The notes beneath the pieces are model-generated. The model did no database searches, was not told the DNA's origin, and saw nothing but the letters and a program-made list of their open reading frames with translations. 64,000 nucleotides of DNA, taken from assembly GCF_000518185.1 (NCBI RefSeq), contig NZ_KI912398.1:32438-96437 (forward strand), read 5' to 3'. A program made the position numbers and the translations under genes. Below are positions 31,175 to 39,869 of this stretch, piece after piece. Position 1 is the stretch's first letter. The number at the start of each line of letters is the position of its first letter. The DNA is from Bartonella clarridgeiae ATCC 51734 (GTDB lineage Bacteria > Pseudomonadota > Alphaproteobacteria > Rhizobiales > Rhizobiaceae).

Positions 31175-32296
31175 TTATCCTTTAAAATAACGTTGTTCAA
31201 CAAAAGGAAGCGAATGAACAGACAACATGATTTTTTTGCCACGCACTTCAGTAAAAACTTCTGTTCCTTCGACTTTCCAATCAATAGGAACATAGCCCAT
31301 TGCTACAGGACCATTAAAAGAAGGGCCAAAACCACCCGATGTTACTACTCCAATCTGATTCCCCTTATCATCTAGAAGAACCGCACCTGCACGTATAGGC
31401 TGACGACCTTGTGGTTTTAAACCAACACGACAACGAGAAGGCCCTTTCTGATATGCTTTAAGAAAAGCCTCCGCACCATAAAATTTAGCTTTTTCCCGAA
31501 CACTTTTTGACACAGCCCATGTTAGCGCAGCTTCAATGGGAGTGATATCAGGTGTAATGTCATTCCCATGTAAACACAACCCTGCCTCCAGTCGAAGACT
31601 ATCACGAGCAGCAAGACCGATCCATTCAACACGACAATCATCGAGTAATTTTTCAACTAATGAACGGGCTTGACTTTCTGGAAGCGCAATTTCAAAACCG
31701 TCTTCTCCTGTATAACCAGAACGTGTCACAAACCAATTTTTTTGTGGCTCAAAACCTTGCATAAATAAAAGTTCATTACCAGGAAAACCTGCATCAGCAA
31801 TAACAGCTGCAGCCTGGGGACCTTGAAGAGCAAGTAATACTCTCTCAAGCGCAACTATTTGACATTCAAAACCAAAAGCACGTTTTTTAAGTTCAACAAA
31901 ATCAGCCTGTGCATTACCTGCATTGACAACCAGCATAAAACGGCATTCATCTAAACGAGTAAGAATAAGGTCATCAAGAATACCAGCTTGCTCATTCAGC
32001 AAATAATTATAGCGTGATTGGCCTTTTTGTAAAAGTGATGCATCAATAGGAAGTGCATAAGATAAAAATTCAGCTGCTTTTTGCCCTTCAACAGCTATTA
32101 ATTGCATATGAGAGATATCAAAAAGACCAGCCTGAGCACGTGTATGCAAATGCTCTTTCAAAACTCCTAGAGGATAAATTAAAGGCATCATCCAACCAGC
32201 AAAAGCACCAAATTTCGCCTGTGCTTTTTCATGTAAGTCATGTAAAGGAAGTTTTTTTAAAGGCAATGTCTCAAATGTCTGCAAATCTGTGCCCAT
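31175..32296 (-). CDS. gcvT: Aminomethyltransferase (glycine cleavage T protein)
   Basis: Takes the aminomethyl group from GcvH, releases ammonia and makes methylene-tetrahydrofolate, which panB could use. 373 residues. Visible are GWMMPLIYPLGVLKEH, DISHMQLIAVEG, the folate-site Asp region NYLLNEQAGILDDLI and the motif SGYTGEDGFEI. It is the first gene of gcvTHP, behind the glycine riboswitch at 32336-32428; GGAGAAATT provides the ribosome site. The window also carries the related folate-binding ygfZ. Confidence 0.97.
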   Translation of the reverse strand: MGTDLQTFETLPLKKLPLHDLHEKAQAKFGAFAGWMMPLIYPLGVLKEHLHTRAQAGLFDISHMQLIAVEGQKAAEFLSYALPIDASLLQKGQSRYNYLLNEQAGILDDLILTRLDECRFMLVVNAGNAQADFVELKKRAFGFECQIVALERVLLALQGPQAAAVIADAGFPGNELLFMQGFEPQKNWFVTRSGYTGEDGFEIALPESQARSLVEKLLDDCRVEWIGLAARDSLRLEAGLCLHGNDITPDITPIEAALTWAVSKSVREKAKFYGAEAFLKAYQKGPSRCRVGLKPQGRQPIRAGAVLLDDKGNQIGVVTSGGFGPSFNGPVAMGYVPIDWKVEGTEVFTEVRGKKIMLSVHSLPFVEQRYFKG

Positions 32297-32335
32297 AATT
32301 TCTCCAAAGCCGCGTTCACCACTACATGTTGTGGT

Positions 32336-32428
32336 CGTCTTTTCTACCCTTTATCTCAAACCTGAGAGATTGCAAGTTGTTTTGCTTTTTGGCGGCAGAT
32401 GTGAAAGTTTGCATTTTGCACTCTCCTG
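32336..32428 (-). promoter_or_regulatory. Glycine riboswitch (single aptamer) upstream of gcvTHP
   Basis: Read on the minus strand, the leader carries conserved aptamer blocks in order: GGAGAG, then GCCGCC and AGCAA, then CTCTCAGG, followed by an A-rich stretch and AGGGTAGA. GGAGAG and CTCTC pair as the closing helix. One aptamer copy is visible rather than a tandem pair. Between it and the gcvT ribosome site a short hairpin (ACCAC...GTGGT) may be the expression platform; there is no U-run, so control may act on translation. Confidence 0.82.
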
Positions 32429-32818
32429 AAAAGAAAGAATGAAAGAAGCAATAATATTCTTTTCAACATATTTTTGCTATAACTTATCTTCTTTACACTG
32501 TCATTAAAAAACTGATTATAGTCCTCTAAATTTTTAAGTTTTTTTATAATAATCTTGTTTTTTCAAACAATCATCATAAATCTTTACTTAAAGGGAATTT
32601 ATATTCTTTAAAATCTTGCTGAATACAATCCAAGATTATTGTCGTTTCTCTTCCTTTTCTCTATAAGGAGGGATTATAGTTTTCCTCATTACGAACAATA
32701 TAATAACTTATATTATATGGTCTGGTCTCGTTCATAATAATATAATTTTCCTTAGTAAATAAAAAACTATAATAATTTTACGTACTCAACTGCATTGGAT
32801 AAAGGTTACAGAACACTC
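32429..32818. other. Divergent promoter region of gcvTHP and the LON-domain gene
   Basis: About 390 AT-rich bases between the glycine riboswitch and the LON-domain gene, with no credible coding frame. Promoters for both directions should be here but I could not pick out reliable -35/-10 pairs. Confidence 0.5.
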
Positions 32819-33481
32819 ATGAAAGCTGGTAATATCCACTATAATTGTGAAAATGACTTACCAAAACAAATTGCCCTTTTTCCCCTAGAAGGCGCATTAT
32901 TGCTTCCTGGAGGTTTTTTATCGCTTAACATTTTTGAACCAAACGCTCTTGAAATGATTGAGGATGCTATGACATCTAATCGTCTATTAGGGATCATTCA
33001 GCCATTATCGTCGGGCACAGGTTATCTTTCCTCAGAACTTTATGAAATGGGCTGTGTTGGTCGCATCACAAATTATAATGAAACAGGAAATGGACGGCTC
33101 CTTATCGTATTACAAGGTGTTTGTCGTTTTACCTTAAAAAAAGAATTAGTGAGCAAAAAGCCTTATCGGATTGCCATCATTCAATTTAATATAAAAGATT
33201 TACAAGAACATGAAAATTCAGAGAATGTTAATCGAGAAAACTTACTCAATACTATCGAACATTATCTTATACTCCATGAAATTGAACATAATTGGAATAA
33301 TATTGTACAAACGCCTACACCCGTACTCGTTAATGCCCTTTCAACCCTTATTCCGTTCGCTCCAGAAGAAAAACAAGCTTTACTGGAAGCACCAGATATT
33401 ACAAGTCGCGCCCAAACTCTTCTTGCTTTAACTGAACGTTCACTTATGAAACAAACAGGAGCATATTACCGCTTACATTAA
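32819..33481 (+). CDS. LON N-terminal (substrate-binding) domain protein
   Basis: Stand-alone LON substrate-binding domain of 220 residues without the AAA+ or protease parts, probably an accessory in protein quality control; its function is not established. Patterns seen: IALFPLEGALLLPGGFLSLNIFEP near the N-terminus (split at residue 25), GIIQPL, GCVGRITNY and RLLIVLQGVCRF. ATG at 32819 is preferred; a TTG at 32795 would extend it by eight residues. It is followed by the UPF0434 gene 13 bp downstream, the same pairing as in other Rhizobiales. Confidence 0.85.
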   Translation: MKAGNIHYNCENDLPKQIALFPLEGALLLPGGFLSLNIFEPNALEMIEDAMTSNRLLGIIQPLSSGTGYLSSELYEMGCVGRITNYNETGNGRLLIVLQGVCRFTLKKELVSKKPYRIAIIQFNIKDLQEHENSENVNRENLLNTIEHYLILHEIEHNWNNIVQTPTPVLVNALSTLIPFAPEEKQALLEAPDITSRAQTLLALTERSLMKQTGAYYRLH

Positions 33482-33494
33482 CGGATTTTAAAAC

Positions 33495-33689
33495 ATGAAA
33501 AAAATGATCACCGATCCTAAGATGCTTGAATTACTGGTCTGCCCAATCACAAAAGAGCCACTTTCCTTAAATAAAAAAACACAAGAATTAATTTCATTAA
33601 AAGCAAAACTGGCCTATCCTATTCGTAGTGGTGTCCCCATTATGCTTGCTTCAGAAGCACGTCCTTTAGGGTATAATGAAAAAAAATAA
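33495..33689 (+). CDS. Trm112-like/UPF0434 (YcaR) protein
   Basis: 64-residue protein of the UPF0434/Trm112 group. The pattern [17 protein letters not shown], then [15 protein letters not shown], is diagnostic. Only one cysteine (in VCPIT) of the usual zinc-binding set remains, so it is the zinc-free type common in proteobacteria. Trm112 itself partners methyltransferases; a similar role here is unproven. It lies 13 bp after the LON-domain gene and is probably co-transcribed. Confidence 0.85.
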   Translation: MKKMITDPKMLELLVCPITKEPLSLNKKTQELISLKAKLAYPIRSGVPIMLASEARPLGYNEKK

Positions 33690-34411
33690 TTTTTATTTTC
33701 CTTTGCATAAAACCAATTATAAATTCTATATCAAAACATATTTTCTCTCAATCAGCTTTTTTCAATGTATATTCAAAGAGAATCTTTAAAAAATATTCTA
33801 CTTATTGATAACATCCTACTTATTGATAACATCAAATTTTTAATTTTCTTCAACAAAGAAACTCATTCTCTGCTTCCATAACAAACTCAATATTGATTTA
33901 AACATAAAAAAAACTGTAATGATGTAACCAATAGTTTTTAATGTAAAACTTATTTCAAAAAATGATCTGTAATTTCATCAAAAACTCATATTATTTCTTT
34001 GAATATCCATTGATAAATGCGTAAAAATAGTCTGGCTTATCACCTGCTAATTAACAAAGATTTATTCCCTTAAATTCTGGCCATTGCAAAACCTAAAATC
34101 CTGAAAGAACAACAATTGACAGCAGATTAGGAATTCACTAAATCAAAGCCTCGTCAAAAATAATATTTATATGATTTTACATAAAAGATTTAAACTTTTT
34201 TCAGTTCTAAAAGAACTAAGGGAGCAGTATATTGTCAAGTAAGGTGATCTATAGTACCCTCATCATGATAATTATGTACATATAATTAGACCTAAGAAAA
34301 TAATGATTAAAAATATTCAAGTTTCTTGGCTAATTTATCCTCTTTTTTAGGTTTAGTCCAAGAAAAAACTGGCATCATATCTGTTTTATAAAATAGAGAA
34401 AGAAGTAAAAA
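33690..34411. other. Non-coding gap of about 720 bases
   Basis: AT-rich and stop-rich between the UPF0434 gene and asd. No gene or RNA recognised. Includes an 18-bp exact tandem duplication at 33798-33833. asd's promoter is probably near 34300-34400. Confidence 0.5.
33798..33833. repeat. 18-bp exact tandem duplication
   Basis: CTACTTATTGATAACATC occurs twice without a gap, at 33798-33815 and 33816-33833, in non-coding DNA. Confidence 0.95.
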
Positions 34412-35443
34412 ATGAATTTTAAAGTTGCAGTTGTTGGTGCTACAGGAAATGTTGGTCGCGAAATGCTAACAATTCTAGAAGAGCGTTGCTTCCCAGCTCG
34501 CGAAATAGTTCCTTTGGCTTCACGGCGCTCCCTAGGACAGAGTGTCTCTTATGGCAACAAAACTTTAAAAATCAAAGCACTCGATACATATAACTTTTCT
34601 GACACTGATTTGTGTCTCATGTCTGCCGGAGGAAATATTTCCAAAGAATACGCTCCTAAAATTAGTGCTGCTGGTTGTGTAGTCATCGATAACTCCTCCA
34701 CATGGCGCTATGATACCAATGTTCCCTTGACTGTGCCAGAAGTGAATGCAGAAAGCATTAGAGCATTTTCTAAACGTAACATTATTGCCAATCCTAATTG
34801 TTCAACAATTCAACTTGTTGTCGCTTTAAAACCTCTCCACGATGCGGCAATCATCAAGCGTGTTGTTGTGTCTACTTATCAATCGGTTTCGGGAGCTGGT
34901 AAAGAAGGAATGGATGAATTATTTGAACAATCACGAGCTGTTTTCGTTGCTGATCCAATCTTATTAAAAAAATTTACTAAGCGCATTGCCTTTAATATCA
35001 TTCCTCATATCGATGTTTTTATGGAAGATGGCTATACTAAAGAAGAATGGAAAATAATGGCTGAAACAAAAAAAATTCTTGATCCCAAGATCAAATTAAC
35101 CGCTACTGCTGTTCGAGTTCCCGTCTTTATCGGTCATGCTGAATCTGTTAATGTCGAATTTGAAAAACCATTAAGTGCTAATGAAGCACGCACTCTCCTA
35201 CGCAATACACCTGGCTGCCAAATCATAGATAAACAAGAAGATGGTGGTTACATCTCCCCCTATGAATGTACAGGAGAAGATGATATTTTTATTAGCCGTA
35301 TTCGTGAAGATACGACGGTTGAAAATGGCTTAGCTTTTTGGGTTGTTGCTGATAATTTAAGAAAAGGAGCAGCATTAAATGCAGTTCAAATTGCTGAACT
35401 TCTCATTTCTCGTAATTTAATCACACCTAAATCAGCTATCTAA
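34412..35443 (+). CDS. asd: Aspartate-semialdehyde dehydrogenase
   Basis: NADPH-dependent reduction of aspartyl phosphate to aspartate semialdehyde, the branch point to diaminopimelate (via dapA), threonine and methionine. 343 residues. The nucleotide loop VVGATGNVGREML (residues 7-19), the catalytic cysteine in ANPNCSTIQLV (Cys130) and the HAESVNVEFE segment with catalytic His are present. GAAAGAAG before the ATG is a suitable ribosome site. It appears monocistronic. Confidence 0.97.
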   Translation: MNFKVAVVGATGNVGREMLTILEERCFPAREIVPLASRRSLGQSVSYGNKTLKIKALDTYNFSDTDLCLMSAGGNISKEYAPKISAAGCVVIDNSSTWRYDTNVPLTVPEVNAESIRAFSKRNIIANPNCSTIQLVVALKPLHDAAIIKRVVVSTYQSVSGAGKEGMDELFEQSRAVFVADPILLKKFTKRIAFNIIPHIDVFMEDGYTKEEWKIMAETKKILDPKIKLTATAVRVPVFIGHAESVNVEFEKPLSANEARTLLRNTPGCQIIDKQEDGGYISPYECTGEDDIFISRIREDTTVENGLAFWVVADNLRKGAALNAVQIAELLISRNLITPKSAI

Positions 35444-35531
35444 AGGAAAGTGGCAGCATAAAAATTATCTTTAATGCTACCAGTGTTACTTATTTCTTCT
35501 TTAGAAAAATAAAAGAAAATTTTCTTTATCT

Positions 35532-36185
35532 TTACAGAATAGGGTATGTTATAACGCGATAGCGTGTTTCATTACGTTCAGCATTTTCAAAATTGACATT
35601 ATCTGGAAACAAAGGATTATAAGCTGTCACTCGTTTTACAGATATTTCACGTGTATTTTCAGATGGTTTCAAAATTATCCGCTCATCAGTTTTTTTCACA
35701 CCTGTAGGCACAATATCCTTAATATCTGTAGGCTTCTTAACTATCACACCTGTTTCATTTTTTTCTTGTATATTTTTTTCGATTACTCTAGGCATAAAGA
35801 CATCTTTTGAATTGGAGACAATCTTTTTTTCTTGTACTATTTGTTTTTGAATCACAGACTTCGGCTTGCCTTTCATCTGCATAAAAGAAATTACGGGAAC
35901 ATTGTCGATATTAAAATAATTTGCAGATGCCCAACCAACTGTTTCATTATGCTGAAGTAAGCACCATACTTTATTAGCAAGACAGCCATTAATTTGTACC
36001 TTCGCTCCAGTAGGAACTATTGCTGCAGCTTTATAAGTTGTAGATGGCCCTGCACGTAAAAGCACTTTGCCTTTTTCTATTTTTGCAACTGTCGCAGCAG
36101 CTGCATCAGAGGTAGCCATTATAAGACCTGCTCCCACCAAAGATGTAAACATCATTGTCGCTGATAAAAAACTCTTTTTAAACAT
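35532..36185 (-). CDS. Secreted bacterial SH3 (SH3b) domain protein
   Basis: 217-residue exported protein. A signal peptide covers about residues 1-30 (FTSLVGAGLIMATSDAAA). One SH3b domain follows (about 34-94: KGKVLLRAGPSTTYKAAAIV, then WCLLQHNETVGWASANYF), with two cysteines that may pair. The rest (95-217) is lysine-rich, apparently disordered, and not recognisable. SH3b domains often bind cell-wall peptides; the actual role is unknown. Transcribed convergently with asd. Confidence 0.75.
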   Translation of the reverse strand: MFKKSFLSATMMFTSLVGAGLIMATSDAAAATVAKIEKGKVLLRAGPSTTYKAAAIVPTGAKVQINGCLANKVWCLLQHNETVGWASANYFNIDNVPVISFMQMKGKPKSVIQKQIVQEKKIVSNSKDVFMPRVIEKNIQEKNETGVIVKKPTDIKDIVPTGVKKTDERIILKPSENTREISVKRVTAYNPLFPDNVNFENAERNETRYRVITYPIL

Positions 36186-36706
36186 TCTCTCTTTTTCCTA
36201 TTCATAGTATTAGAGACTCAAATTTGTCTTTGCAAAAAAATTGTCTCGTTTTAATAAAATGATGGTAAATTTTTTAACTTCTCAAAAATCCGCTATACCT
36301 TGAGAAAATTGAAAAAGCTCTCTTGCGTGTCTTCCACCATCCTATAGACACGAGCCCTTCTCTTGCAAACAGTGCTGACCTTATCGATCATTGCGTGCAA
36401 GAACATAATTTGATCATCTGATCATTAGTTCTTAAAGAAGTTTTTAAAATACTATTGGTTCCATAAAAAAGATCACACCATAGAATATATTGACCTAAGT
36501 TGGAAAAAACTCTTCATCAATAGGGCGTGTTTGCTCAAAAATAAACACTTCGCAACAGAGAATAAAAAATAATATCATTTTTTAAATAAAAATGATTGAA
36601 TATTCTCTTAAGCTTTTATATTCTTTAATTTTTTTCAAGATAATCCGAGTATACAAAATTTTCCCGCAAAACTCTTTGTAAAAAAGCAAAAGAAAGATAA
36701 ACACGT
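36186..36706. other. Intergenic region with a possible gene scrap
   Basis: About 520 bases between the divergent SH3 and metQ genes. A plus-strand frame from 36278 to 36420 is open for about 47 codons without a start and reads LEKIEKALLRVFHHPIDTSP, then SLANSADLIDHCVQ. It is less AT-rich than its surroundings and looks like the remains of a gene I cannot name. No SAM riboswitch is evident upstream of metQ. Confidence 0.4.
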
Positions 36707-37525
36707 ATGACATTGAATAAACTGCTCCAGTGCACAATCATTGGATTATTCCTTTCTCTCTTTGCCTTTATCTTTCATACTCCCAACGCTATAGCAAAAG
36801 ACAAATCAAAAATTAAACTTGGTGTTATGGAAGGAAAAGAAGCGGTTATTTGGACAGTTGCTGTTGAACAAGCTAAAAAGGCTAATTTGGATATTGAACT
36901 CGTTTATTTTTCTGATTACACTCTTCCTAATGATGCTGTTAATATGGGAGACATCGATGCAAATGCCTTTCAACATACGCCTTATTTGAATAATCAAATT
37001 GAACAGCATAATTATAAACTTTCAATTGCTGGATATACGTTTATCACTCCAATTGGTATCTATTCACATAAAATCAAAGATATAAAAGAACTTCCTGATA
37101 GAGCAACTGTTGGTATTCCTAACGATCCATCAAATGGTGGCAGGGCTTTACTTCTTCTTGATTCCTTAGGTCTCATTAAATTAAAAGATCCTAAGAACAT
37201 TCTTGCATCTCCACTTGATATTATTGAAAACCCTAAAAAATTGAAAATTCGTGAACTGGATGCCGGTATTTTAGGACGAGCAATCAACGATTTTGATATT
37301 GTAATTGTCAATACAAACTGGGCTTTGACTACTGGATTAAACTTACACAAAAATGCTATTGCATGGGAAAAAGCAGACGATAATCCTTATAATAATATCA
37401 TTGTGGTACGCACTATCGATAAAGATGAGTTATGGGTCAAAAAATTGGTTAATGCCTACAATAGTGAACCTGTTCGTGCAAAAATTAAAGAAATTTTTGG
37501 TGCAACTGCTCAAATATCTTGGTAA
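36707..37525 (+). CDS. metQ: D-methionine ABC transporter, substrate-binding protein
   Basis: Periplasmic binding protein of the MetNIQ importer (NlpA/MetQ family), 272 residues. A signal peptide ends near PNAIA (about residue 31) with no lipobox cysteine, so the protein is probably soluble rather than a lipoprotein. Family motifs: KLGVMEGKEAVIW, MGDIDANAFQHTPYL, TVGIPNDPSNGGRALLLL and the late DDNPYNNIIVVR. It is followed by metN after six bases and metI: a complete importer. Confidence 0.94.
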   Translation: MTLNKLLQCTIIGLFLSLFAFIFHTPNAIAKDKSKIKLGVMEGKEAVIWTVAVEQAKKANLDIELVYFSDYTLPNDAVNMGDIDANAFQHTPYLNNQIEQHNYKLSIAGYTFITPIGIYSHKIKDIKELPDRATVGIPNDPSNGGRALLLLDSLGLIKLKDPKNILASPLDIIENPKKLKIRELDAGILGRAINDFDIVIVNTNWALTTGLNLHKNAIAWEKADDNPYNNIIVVRTIDKDELWVKKLVNAYNSEPVRAKIKEIFGATAQISW

Positions 37526-37531
37526 TCGCAA

Positions 37532-38566
37532 ATGGAAAATGCCACTCTTATTTCTCTAAAAAATATTAGTCGCCGTTTCAAAAAAACAGCATGTATCCCA
37601 GCTATTGATAATTTATCTCTTAATATCCATGCTGGTGAAATTCTTGGTATTATTGGACCTAGTGGCGCAGGAAAATCGACACTTATTCGATGTTTAAATG
37701 GTCTAGAAAAAATTGATGAAGGACATATCCTTTTTGATGGCGTTAATGTTTCCACCCTATCAGAAATAGAGTGGGCTTTTTATCGTAAACGTATTGGAAT
37801 GATTTTTCAACATTTCAATCTTTTATCGTCGCAAAATATTATTGACAACATCGCTTTACCACTCCAATTAGCAGGTATAAACAAAAAAAAACGCCGACAA
37901 CGAGCCTCTGAACTCATTGAATTAGTGGGATTATGCGGAAAAGAATATTGTTATCCTGCAGAACTTTCGGGAGGACAAAAACAGCGTGTTGGTATTGCCC
38001 GCTCTTTGGTAGCAAATCCAAAAATTTTGTTATCAGATGAAGCAACCTCTGCTCTTGATCCTGAAACAACACAATCTATTCTGGAGCTTCTTGCAGATAT
38101 TAATAAACGTTTCAATCTTACTATTGTGCTCATTACTCATGAAATGGAAGTTGTGCGTACTATTGCGCACCGTGTTGTTGTCCTTAACCAAGGACGAATT
38201 GTAGAAGAAGGATGTGTAAAAAACATTTTCACATCACCACAGGAAGATACAACCATTGCTATGCTTAAACTTGTAACGCCACAGCTTCCCATGGAATTTG
38301 CACAAAACCTTAAATCAACAGGTCAAGAAGCAGTCATCGAAATTAATATTGCCGGTGAAATTGCTCAGCAACCTTTTCTTAATCTTCTTGAAGATGAAAC
38401 AGGCTTAAGAGCGCGTATTCTCCATGGTGGTATTGATACAGTCCAAGGAGAAACTATCGGACGTCTTTTTTTAGGGCTTCCTGGACACAATAAAGTGGCT
38501 CTAAAAAAAGCCGTTCAATGGTTGACTGAAAAGGGTCAATATTGTGAGGTTTTGGGCTATGTTTAA
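37532..38566 (+). CDS. metN: Methionine ABC transporter, ATP-binding protein
   Basis: ATPase of the methionine importer, 344 residues. Walker A GPSGAGKST (42-50), Q-loop MIFQHFNLLS, signature LSGGQKQR, Walker B ILLSDEATSALD and switch THEMEVV are intact. A C-terminal NIL domain (about 268-344) is the methionine-sensing module that shuts transport when methionine is plentiful. It overlaps the preferred metI start by eight bases. Confidence 0.96.
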   Translation: MENATLISLKNISRRFKKTACIPAIDNLSLNIHAGEILGIIGPSGAGKSTLIRCLNGLEKIDEGHILFDGVNVSTLSEIEWAFYRKRIGMIFQHFNLLSSQNIIDNIALPLQLAGINKKKRRQRASELIELVGLCGKEYCYPAELSGGQKQRVGIARSLVANPKILLSDEATSALDPETTQSILELLADINKRFNLTIVLITHEMEVVRTIAHRVVVLNQGRIVEEGCVKNIFTSPQEDTTIAMLKLVTPQLPMEFAQNLKSTGQEAVIEINIAGEIAQQPFLNLLEDETGLRARILHGGIDTVQGETIGRLFLGLPGHNKVALKKAVQWLTEKGQYCEVLGYV

Positions 38567-39218
38567 CATTCTTTATCATGAGCTTCCCAGTGCTATTTTT
38601 GATACATTATTTATGACAATAAGTGCTTCTTTCATGGCTCTTATTTTAGGACTACCGCTTGGCTTGTTGCTTCATACAACTGCACGTGAAGGACTTTTTC
38701 CATCATCTCTTATTCACTGCTTTTTGACTATCATTATCGATAGTATTCGTGCCATTCCCTTTATTATTCTTGCTTTTTATCTTCTACCCATTACCCGTGT
38801 GGTAATAGGAAGTGGCGTAGGAATGGCTTCAGTGATTTTTGTTCTCACTATTTCATCTATTCCTTTTTATGCGCGCATAGCAGAATTATCTTTTAAAACA
38901 GTCGAGCATAATTTAGTTGAAGCCGTTCGTTCTATGGGTGCCAACCGCTTTCAGATCATCAGACATGTCCTTATACCTGAAGCACTCCCCAGCCTCATCA
39001 ATGGTTTTACAGTCATGGTCATTTCTCTAATCAGTGCGACTTCTCTTGCTGGATATCTTGGTGGTGGCGGTTTGGGTGATATGGCAATTCGCTATGGCTA
39101 TCAACGCTATAATACCGCTATCATGACAATAGTGATTATTTTTTTAATTATTCTCAATATAATTGTACAATGGACTGGTGATCGAATTGGACAGAAATTG
39201 GATAAAAAAAAATATTAA
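38559..39218 (+). CDS. metI: Methionine ABC transporter, permease
   Basis: Inner-membrane permease of MetNIQ, 219 residues from ATG 38559 (MFNILYHELP), which has GTGAGG nine bases upstream; an earlier ATG at 38544 would add five residues. Five hydrophobic segments are visible and the coupling motif EAVRSMGANRFQIIRHVLIPEALP contacts MetN. Its 3' end overlaps the convergent MaoC gene by four bases. Confidence 0.95.
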   Translation: MFNILYHELPSAIFDTLFMTISASFMALILGLPLGLLLHTTAREGLFPSSLIHCFLTIIIDSIRAIPFIILAFYLLPITRVVIGSGVGMASVIFVLTISSIPFYARIAELSFKTVEHNLVEAVRSMGANRFQIIRHVLIPEALPSLINGFTVMVISLISATSLAGYLGGGGLGDMAIRYGYQRYNTAIMTIVIIFLIILNIIVQWTGDRIGQKLDKKKY

Positions 39219-39703
39219 ACAGTTTCACAGGCTGACTTTTTTTCCTCAATCATAGCAATAATAAGCCAGTTGGCAATAAGAGCTGGATTTTTTAACTGTT
39301 CAATCTCCATCGTTACTTCATAATGAAAAACAACACGACCAGAGGGACGAACTTTAGCATCACTTAAAATAAAACGGGCACGCACTCGTGTTCCTGTTTT
39401 GACAGGACTCATAAAACGAATTTTATCAAAACCATAATTAATCCCCATCGTCGCACCTTCCAACTCTGGCAATGCCTCATAAGCTAACGTGGACAAAAGC
39501 GATAATGTTAAAAAACCATGAGCAATAGTACCTCCAAAAGGCGTTTTTTTCGCTTTTTCTTCATCTACATGAATCCATTGATGATCATCTGTTGCATGTG
39601 CAAATTGATTAATCATATCTTGTGTAACAAGACGCCACTGCGATAAGCCAATTTCTTTTCCAATGAAATTAGCTATATCTTGCACTGCTATTTTTCGTTG
39701 CAT
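39215..39703 (-). CDS. MaoC-type (R)-specific enoyl-CoA hydratase-like protein
   Basis: Hot-dog-fold hydratase of 162 residues. The hydratase-2 motif is present as QFAHATDDHQWIHVDEEKAK, followed by TPFGGTIAHGF, with catalytic Asp (about 39) and His (about 45). Such proteins hydrate trans-2-enoyl-CoA; the pathway here cannot be told. Standing alone next to metI, it overlaps metI's stop tail to tail. Confidence 0.87.
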   Translation of the reverse strand: MQRKIAVQDIANFIGKEIGLSQWRLVTQDMINQFAHATDDHQWIHVDEEKAKKTPFGGTIAHGFLTLSLLSTLAYEALPELEGATMGINYGFDKIRFMSPVKTGTRVRARFILSDAKVRPSGRVVFHYEVTMEIEQLKNPALIANWLIIAMIEEKKSACETV

Positions 39704-39869
39704 AACACTATCCTTGTTTTATTGGACAAAATACTACATTTCTCCCCTCTTGCTTTTATAAAAGCCATTGTTTAGAGCATCAATAACATAAAGCTTAAAT
39801 ATCTCATAGGTAAACGCACTTTAAATAATAAAATGTTTTCTTAAAGAAAAATTTAAATAGGAAACGACA

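Noticed and set aside
35447..35495. Hairpin GGCAGCAT ... ATGCTACC between asd and the SH3 gene
   Set aside because: The stem has a mismatch and no T run follows, so I do not call it a terminator.
36186..36706. SAM-type riboswitch upstream of metQNI
   Set aside because: I looked for the conserved SAM-II-type pattern seen upstream of methionine genes in alphaproteobacteria and found no convincing match.
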